A stretch of 64,000 bases of DNA, taken from the NCBI RefSeq assembly GCF_000346465.2, contig NC_034009.1:28106561-28170560 (forward strand), written 5' to 3'. The translations under genes and the position numbers were made by a program. The notes beneath the pieces were generated by a model, which saw only the letters and a program-made list of their open reading frames with translations, searched no databases and was not told the origin of the DNA. This DNA comes from Prunus persica (lineage: Eukaryota > Streptophyta > Magnoliopsida > Rosales > Rosaceae). Positions 57,685-64,000 of the stretch are shown in pieces (the first letter of the stretch is position 1; each line of letters opens with the position of its first letter).

Positions 57685-58671
57685 AATCGTCAGCATTTGT
57701 AGGTTTTAAGTTCCAGATATATATTATATATATATATATTAATACTATTCAAGAGAGAGAATATTACCGGTTAGTAAATAATGCTGAGTTAGGTGAATTT
57801 ATATCCAAAGAAGGGGCAGCATCCAAAGCCATATCATGCCAGATATAGATAATAAAGGTGGGAGGAGTTGGACTGTCATAAGCATTAACGGTCAGTAAGC
57901 TCACTTTGAACAGAGAAAAAAAGTAATAAAGAGATGACGCATCATCTCATTGCAGCTTCAATATACTTTTTACCACACTAATTTCCATGATTTCCAAGAT
58001 GTTAAACAAGTAAAAAAATAAAAATAAAATACTCATTGTACAGTAGGACTGAAGAGCTAGCGCAGTGAAAATGGCTAGTTTATAATAATTGGACCGCATC
58101 AGTCTTTCTTTCTTGTTCAAATTAATTTATCTGAATCTGATTGAATAGTGTACTCACTTCTCTCAGTCATCAGTCATCACTCATCTGTACCAAAGGAGGA
58201 GGGGGGTGGAGGGGTATAGTTGGGATTTTGTGGTTTGTTTGTACCGTATTAAATATGTAAGAAGTTAAGTAACTGAGAGTCTGAGAGATGGAAGAAGGGA
58301 AAGGACAGGGAGGTTGATTTTGTTTGAGATTTTCTTTCATTGATTGGGGAAGAGACGCAGCTTTGTTAACATAGAGGAATTGTCTGTGTACCATATATTT
58401 TTGGTTTGGGTTTTCTTTTAAAAAATAAAGTAAAATACTGAGCTTCAATTCAAAGTTGAAAGTTGAAAGTTGATGGGCAAGTAGAACAAGTGATTGTACC
58501 AGTCCACGTGCGCTGGAGACCCCTGTGTTGTTTGCAAAGAAACAAAACAGGCCCAACGGTTCATGGTCCTTTTGGACACCGTACCATAAAAGCCTGTCGT
58601 CACTCTCACTAGACAAAGATGCATGTGTACCCAAGAAAAATGGTGCCTGGCTTGCTTGCTTGCTTCACCTT

Positions 58672-58716
<45 letters not shown>

Positions 58717-59104
58717 TTTGGTTTCTTATCTAAGCTAGAACAAACAAGGCATTAAAACAAGAAAAATAAAAACCTTCTGGAGTTTAAGTTACTAAGCTCA
58801 ATGTCAATACAAAAAAGTCAGGGGTGATTTAAAGATTTCATGTTTTCATTGTCTGGTGTAATCTAGTCTGCAGGAGCATCATGGGATATTTATCCAGAAA
58901 TAATGAAGATTGCAATTTGTTGCTTGATGTGACAGTTTATAAAGTTTGATAAGTGGTAAGTGTGTGTAGGGCCCATGCTTGTGGTTTTTCAAATGCAAAG
59001 TCATGAGAGAAGAGATCATACATCAGCAGCGTTATACTAGCTGTGTGTGCCTGTGATGTGGTTGGTCCATGGATAAATTGGCAAAAGCCTCCTGGACGGT
59101 CCTT
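55776..59104. repeat. Intergenic with microsatellites
   Basis: GA tract 55777-55807, CT then TA tract 57650-57684, a second TA run about 57716-57740, and a GA tract 58674-58714. No gene supported over 3.3 kb. Confidence 0.5.
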
Positions 59105-59359
59105 TTAGAGCACTTCCACCAGTTGACTCTTGCCATGGCAAGATTAGCCCTAGGGCAGGCACTATTTATGTGAATAGTGACTGCCCTAGCCCCCTCCAGT
59201 AAAATGTGTTTCCAGCAGTTGGGGCTTGCCATGGCAATTACTATTCATTTTTTTGTTTTTTTCACAATTTTGTTTACTTAAACAATTAATTTGGATAATA
59301 TTTTCGGATAAGATTTTTGGGTTCCTACGTGTCAATACTATTCATATCGGATAAGATTT

Positions 59360-59526
59360 TCGGTTTCAAATTTCAGATAAATTTCAGATAAATTTCAAAT
59401 TTCAGATACATTTCAAAATTCAAATTTCAGATAAATTCAAAATGTCAAATTTCAGATACATTTCGGAATTCAAATTTCAGATAAATTTGAAATTTGAAAT
59501 TTCATTTGAATTTCAAATTTCAGATA
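59360..59526. repeat. AAATTTCAGATA short tandem repeat array in the Harbinger element
   Basis: About ten imperfect copies of a 12-18 bp unit (AAATTTCAGATA with AATTC or ATTTC spacers). It is AT-rich and partly palindromic (GAAATTTGAAATTTC). Confidence 0.85.
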
Positions 59527-59839
59527 AGATTTTCACCCTCTAAGATTGCGCCGCGTGTCATATCTATCTTTTTTTCCCTTGGCCAGTAGCACCAAACCAC
59601 ATTTGTGCTTGTATAATCTATAAAAAAAAATGAAATGGAAATGCAAGAGAATTTTTAAAATATTGGCAATGCAACATGTAAAAAAAAAACTAATGGAAAT
59701 TAAAGAATTAATAAAAAAATGCAACATGTATTAAAAAAAAATAGAGACATATTAACAAAATATATAAATTGCAAGAAACATTTAAATAAAAATTAATATG
59801 ACATAGAAATTAATAGAAGAAAAATGACAAATAATTTAC

Positions 59840-60130
59840 CTCATTGCTAAGATTTTCTCCGCTTCGTTGGTTGTCAATTGCTTTTGCTAAAGCATTTCTC
59901 CATTTCCCCAACTCTTTATTAAGAACTTTCCACCTACTGGATAATGCCATTTCCGTACGTGTAGAACCAATTGCCCTTTCACAAAATGCTTGATGAATTT
60001 TTTTCCACATATGAGAAAATTTAATCTCATTGCCCGTTACTGGACAATGACTAATTTGGACCCAAGCCTCACACAAGCTAACATCTTCCATCATGCTCCA
60101 TGCCCCTCCATTTTCATTAGAAGAACCCAT
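59840..60130 (-). CDS. Harbinger SANT/Myb-like protein, first exon, 97 codons
   Basis: Accessory DNA-binding protein of PIF/Harbinger elements (the class often annotated as glutathione S-transferase T3-like or NAM-like). From the ATG: WSMMEDVSLCEAWVQIS, then WKKIHQAFCERA, GSTRTEMALSSRWKVLNKEL and KWRNALAKAI, the trihelix-like layout with conserved Trp residues. It ends at GAG|GTAAAT, a donor, but the next exons are not found in the element, so only the DNA-binding part could be made. In the full elements this protein works with the DDE transposase to bind the ends. Confidence 0.75.
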
Positions 60131-60712
60131 AATATGCTAGAAAAAAATTACAACTTGAAAGTGAAAAAATATTGAATAGAAAGTGAATAAATTTTGAGGA
60201 GAAAGTTAACAATAGTAGAAGGAGAAGAAAATATATGAGGATTTGGTGTTAAAAGTGAAGAGTATTGGTTGGTATTTATACACAAAAAATTCTGTAATTT
60301 TTGTGTATTTTTTTAAAAAAAATTCGATTTTTTTCAATTTTTTTTGGCAGAAAAATTGGCTGCCGTTGGATTGAAGAAAAAATTCCAATCGGAGCGACCA
60401 GAGGCCGCCACGTGTCAAAGAGCCGTTGGCGGCACTGTAGCGCTGATGTGAAATTTTTTTTAACGTTGGCGCGTGCAATGCACGCCCCAACGGTAAAAAA
60501 AATTTCGAAATTTCAGGGCTGACGCCATGGCTGGCGTCAGCTATTTTGTCTGGGACTTGGGGGGGGATTTGGGGCGGATTTACCTTTGGGCCCTCCCCGT
60601 TTTGTGGGGGCCCACGTTCCCCCGCGGGGGATTTTTGCTGCGGGAATGGTTTTTTTCCCCAACCCCCCCCCCCCCCCCAGCCCGAGTGTTTCCAGCCCTG
60701 CTGGAAATGCTC

Positions 60713-60921
60713 TTAGAATCCCACTGTGATCTTGTGTGTACCAAGTGCACCACCATACCATCAGCATGAACCCTGTTCATCAATAATCACTTCTTCAAAA
60801 TTGCTTCACTCAGATTGAACCAAGCTTGTGTCTGTCTGCAGCAGTAAACTGTAAAAAAAAAAAACACAAAGCAAAACTGAACCTCACCACCAGCAAAGAG
60901 CACACTAGGCATATATACAAG
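60713..60921. other. Short spacer between Harbinger and MULE elements
   Basis: About 200 bp of non-coding DNA. Nothing recognised. Confidence 0.5.
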
Positions 60922-61298
60922 GCTTAATTGCTACAGTGCCTCCTTGAATATTGGTCAATTCTCACTTTACCTTCTCAAAGTTAAAGTGACCCACTTTGCC
61001 CCATTGACCAAGGTTTCGTGTGTCACTTAACCACTTTCCGTCAACGTCATTCCAAGTTTCGTTAAAATGATGACGTGGCAGGGGTATACTGGTCAATTCA
61101 ACTGAGCTGAGAGTTTTCCCACCAATCTGAGGTTGTGATGTGTACTTGTGGACACCACCTCAAACATCTGATATAGCTAAAACGATCGAATTGATCTGAG
61201 CTGCCTGGCTAACCAAAAAACCCCAAATTGGCTTCCTCCTCCCATAGAAGAAGATAAAACCCTAGAAATCAAAGGTTGGGTTTCCACGAAAATTGAAG

Positions 61299-61721
61299 AT
61301 GAAGCCTGAAATAATTGACGGATGGGAAGAGTTGGATCTGGTGGCACAGCGTTGCTTTTGTGGGAAGTTAGCTCGCTTACAAACTTCGTGGACTGAGGTG
61401 AACCCACTTCGAAGATTCCATGTTTGTCCAAACTCATCAGGGGTAAGTCATGTTGTTGAAAGTCTGTGAATTGGGTTAAATTTTTATATTAATTGCTATT
61501 AATGGTTGATGCAGATAAGGAAAAAAGGATGTTAGTTTTTTGTTTGGGTGGATGTTGAATTTCCACCTAGAGAGAAAGCTCTGGTGAGTTGGCTACTTAG
61601 AAGATTGAAGGAACTTGAAAAGGACGTTGGGCATTGTCAATCAAGAGAAAAAAAGTTAATGGGTTGGCTTATTCTTTCCTGGGGTTTAGTAATGTTGTTG
61701 TTGTTTTGGCAATTTTTGTAA
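61299..61721 (+). pseudogene. GRF zinc-finger membrane protein gene (At4g04775-like) with one stop
   Basis: Two exons, 61299..61442 and 61515..61721, with a GT/AG intron. Exon 1: RCFCGKLARLQTSWTEVNPL then RRFHVCP, the zinc-binding GRF pattern (CxCG, NPxRRFxxCP). Exon 2: KKGC-stop-FFVWVDVEFPP, where one TAG at 61533-61535 replaces the expected residue before FF, then a coiled segment (WLLRRLKELEKDV) and a C-terminal hydrophobic membrane segment (MGWLILSWGLVMLLLFWQFL). Apart from the stop the frame is open for 116 codons, and this layout is the plant small-GRF family. Intact members are often found beside MULE transposases. The single lesion could be recent, or a reading to be confirmed. Confidence 0.78.
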
Positions 61722-62321
61722 TAGTTGCCACAAAATGTAGCCATTGCAATGGAGGAATTAGGCAGATTATAGAAGTCCGTATTTTGCAACTGTATGTAAA
61801 ATATCATGTATTGGTACGTATGTAATGATGGAGGAACATGGTTTGATTTTGCAACTTGATGTAACAATGTATTGGTACTTATCTAATGAATATGGTTTTT
61901 GAACACAATGTGGGAGTCAGTTTTGGATTTGGTACTTCTGTAATGGTATCAAAAGCATTACCAAAACAACAGTACCTCCAACACTTCCTAGAAGGTACAA
62001 AAAAAAAAATACAAATCAACTTATCTAATGAATACCTGGAAACAGTTCATAACATTGATCATGGTTTGTCTAAGCTGGAAACAGTTTATAACACTGATCA
62101 AATCCTTACAGTTTATAACATCCATCAACTCCTTACAGTTTATAACATTACTGATAAAGTCCTTTACAGTTGGAGTTGCAAAATAATAGTTCAATCAAAA
62201 GCCCCATTTGAAAGGGTTGTCCTTAACACTTGTCCTTAACAGTTGGACTTGCAAAATAACAGTGGAATGAAAAGGTCTTCATAACAAGCATTTTAACAAA
62301 ACACAGAGCAATTGCACATCA

Positions 62322-64000
62322 TCAGAATCTCCAAGGCTGATAACCATCCAACAAATCCTTCCGATTGGTAAATTTCTTCCTATTGGCAAAAGATTTGAAC
62401 CTCTTTTTGTTTGTACCTCTGGCAAAAGGGTGTGATGAGCTTGCACTTGGTTGAGATCCATGCACAGTTTGATAAGTTTGGGCAGGTTGAGAACGTTAGC
62501 TAGTTTGAGAACCTGGATAAGCTTGCATAGATTTAGTTCCTTGCACAGATTGAGATCCTTGCACAGTTTGAGAACCATCATTCTTTTTGGGAAATTTAAT
62601 CCTCTTTGCTGGAGACTTAAACCTCTTCTTTTTTTTTCTTTTTTTTTTGCAGTTTCATAAGCTTGCCCAGTTTGAGAAGCTTAGGCTGTTTCAAAACCAT
62701 GGGGAGTTTGAGAAGATTAGGCAGTTTCAGAACACTAGCAAGTTTCCAACCTTCTTCTGACCTAAAAATTGAAGCATAAGGCAATTTACATTAACTACAT
62801 CCCATACTTCTTCCTCTAAATATGTATCAAAGGAAAGTCACTTACAGGTTGCTTGGCTCTTGATTGTCTTGTAACCATTTTGGTTGATGTCGTGTCAATT
62901 GTTTTCTTCACCTTTGGTTTACATGGGACCTGACATAAGAAGAGAATCACTTGAAAATAAATAAATAATAAAGATCCAAAACAAATATGCATTGCCAATT
63001 TATTTTAGGAAGAGACAAACCTGACTGCTGGTGGTTGTATGATTAGATTTGCATGGTTGTTCACATGCTGATCTCATCCTCTTCTTCCTTGGCCTCCCAA
63101 GTTGTTTGTGATAAAATGGTGGCATCAAAGGAGGCCTATGACACTTAGGTCACAAGTCTTCACTTGTCATTGGGTGAATCATTGGACTATAAGCTCTCAT
63201 AAAGGCTTCATTCTTGTAACAAGCATCAACATAAGCAATATGATCCTCATTTAATTGCCCAATGGCAGCACAAGCATGCTTGCATGGGATCCCAATGATA
63301 TCCCATCTCCTACATAAACAACTATGTCTTGCCAAATCAACCACAACCTAACTTCCATAATAGTTTTTGACCTCATATAAACTCTCATCAGCAAGCTTTG
63401 GAATGCACCAAGCTGATTCTTTCTTCCTTTTCTCTAAAATGCCAAAAATTATTGGACCAATGTCATGTTTCCATCTCTCACAAGATGTTCTTCTAGTTGC
63501 CATTAACAACATAATATAGTATCTAATCCTCTCTAGCAGGGTTAAAATGGATTTGTCTCGGACTTCTACAAGGGCACCGTTAAAAGCCTCACACATATTT
63601 TTCAAAAGGATGTCACACTTGGAATGAGTTTTAAAGTGAGCTCTACACCATTGTGATGGATCTAAGGCCACCACCCAATCAAATGCAGCTTGACTCAAAT
63701 GTCTCATATTTTTCATCTCAGCATCCCACCATGGGATGGTTGTGCTCCTTGCAATTTTCTCCATTTGCAATTTCAACACCAATCCTCTGTGACCAGAAAG
63801 TAAAAAAATTGCTTCTAAGTGTTTGAGGCAGTGCCTGTGCTCAGCGTTTGGAAAATTATCACGTACTGCATCAATCAAGCCTTTTTTGCTTATCTGTGAT
63901 AAAAAAAAAATATCTTGTGTTGTTTTCGATTCCAAGGTCCTCCACCAACAGTTGACAAAACCATGACCATGTTTCATATTTCTCCACCTCAGCCACTGCA
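62322..64000 (-). pseudogene. MULE transposase with SWIM zinc finger, broken
   Basis: The 5' part lies past the edge. From 64000 down: AEVEKYETWSWFCQLLVEDL (end of the DDE region), then a frameshift in an A/T run near 63885-63910, then KKGLIDAVRDNFPNAEHRHC, SILTLLERIRYYIM, and KLADESLYEVKNYYGS followed by TAG (63345-63347). The frame continues as VVVDLARHSCLCRRWDIIGI and PCKHACAAIGQLNEDHI, a full SWIM zinc finger (CxC...CxH). A TGA replaces an expected Trp after MTSEDL (~63147). Two later exons are basic (GRPRKKRMRS; KPKVKKTIDT) and a last low-complexity one repeats SQTVQGSQSVQG-type units, ending PWRF-stop at 62322. It would cut and integrate MULE DNA if intact. Confidence 0.85.

Larger units (their letters stand above)
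59108..60712. mobile_element. PIF/Harbinger deletion derivative, 1.6 kb
   Basis: Ends are inverted: GAGCACTTCCACCAG on the left, and the reverse complement of the right end GAGCATTTCCAGCAG. TTA lies at both flanks (59105-59107 and 60713-60715). The left end repeats itself internally (ACTTCCACCAGTTG and GTTTCCAGCAGTTGG; CTTGCCATGGCAA twice). It carries the SANT-type accessory ORF exon but no DDE transposase, so it cannot move itself. The right part is unusually GC-rich, with a palindrome CTGACGCCATGGCTGGCGTCAG-type at 60518-60541 and a C run at 60663-60678. Confidence 0.85.
60922..64000. mobile_element. Mutator-like element (MULE), left end and at least 3.1 kb, continues past the edge
   Basis: The terminal sequence GCTTAATTGCTACAGT at 60922 matches the ends of the 181-bp element at 5789-5969, including ~120 bp of subterminal sequence, so it is read as the left inverted repeat. 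Inside are a GRF zinc-finger gene on + and a MULE transposase gene on -, both broken. The right end and the target duplication lie beyond base 64000 and cannot be checked here. Confidence 0.7.

Noticed and set aside
60301..60769. Several overlapping frames in the GC-rich right third of the Harbinger element
   Set aside because: They overlap on both strands, owe their openness to G/C runs, and match no family motif.
1..64000. CRISPR arrays, operons, tRNA or rRNA genes
   Set aside because: None found; short direct repeats seen are microsatellites or transposon repeats, and the DNA is eukaryotic.

Overview
The window is nuclear DNA from a flowering plant, a eudicot and probably a rosid. The genes have several exons with GT-AG introns, the intergenic DNA is AT-rich with long GA/CT tracts, and the mobile elements are typical plant types (Tat-lineage Gypsy, CACTA, MULE, PIF/Harbinger, hAT). 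The species cannot be named from sequence alone.

Layout. 1-4.1 kb: two tandem RNase T2 genes on + (the first cut by the window edge). 4.1-9.3 kb: intergenic DNA with a possible solo LTR, a 181-bp Mutator-type miniature element and a candidate small secreted-peptide ORF. 9.3-12.5 kb: GALT1-type beta-1,3-galactosyltransferase (+). 13.1-14.1 kb: four-exon organellar ribosomal protein uL18 gene (-). 15.0-15.7 kb: MPSR1-like RING-H2 E3 ligase (+). 16.1-17.8 kb: secreted GMC oxidoreductase of the HOTHEAD/mandelonitrile-lyase-like family (-). 18.6-20.2 kb: MYB-CC (PHL-type) transcription factor (-) with an apparent GC-AG intron. 22.05-22.39 kb: two linked exons of an unidentified gene (-). 24.06-31.57 kb: a decayed Tat-lineage Gypsy retrotransposon with both LTRs, gag, a deleted RT, dual RNase H, integrase and an antisense ORF. 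36.2-38.9 kb: cycling Dof factor (+). 42.4-42.9 kb: hAT miniature element. 43.5-44.0 kb: CML45/46-like calcium sensor (+). 44.7-46.0 kb: broken F-box/DUF295 gene. 46.1-49.3 kb: CACTA element. 50.9-52.8 kb: R2R3-MYB of the LOF1/MYB117 group (-). 59.1-60.7 kb: PIF/Harbinger deletion derivative. 60.9 kb to the edge: a MULE carrying a broken GRF zinc-finger gene (+) and a broken MULE/SWIM transposase gene (-).

How the genes relate. They are independent housekeeping and regulatory genes, not a pathway cluster. The order RNase T2 - GALT1 - MPSR1 - CDF Dof - MYB117 matches my recollection of Arabidopsis At1g26820 to At1g26780, and the MYB-CC, CDF and MYB members also recall the paired block At1g69560 to At1g69580. 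The window therefore looks like a pre-duplication version of that block, expanded by transposons. I saw no tRNA or rRNA genes and no CRISPR array. All splice sites were set by eye from consensus, frame and family alignment remembered from knowledge; none is confirmed by transcripts.
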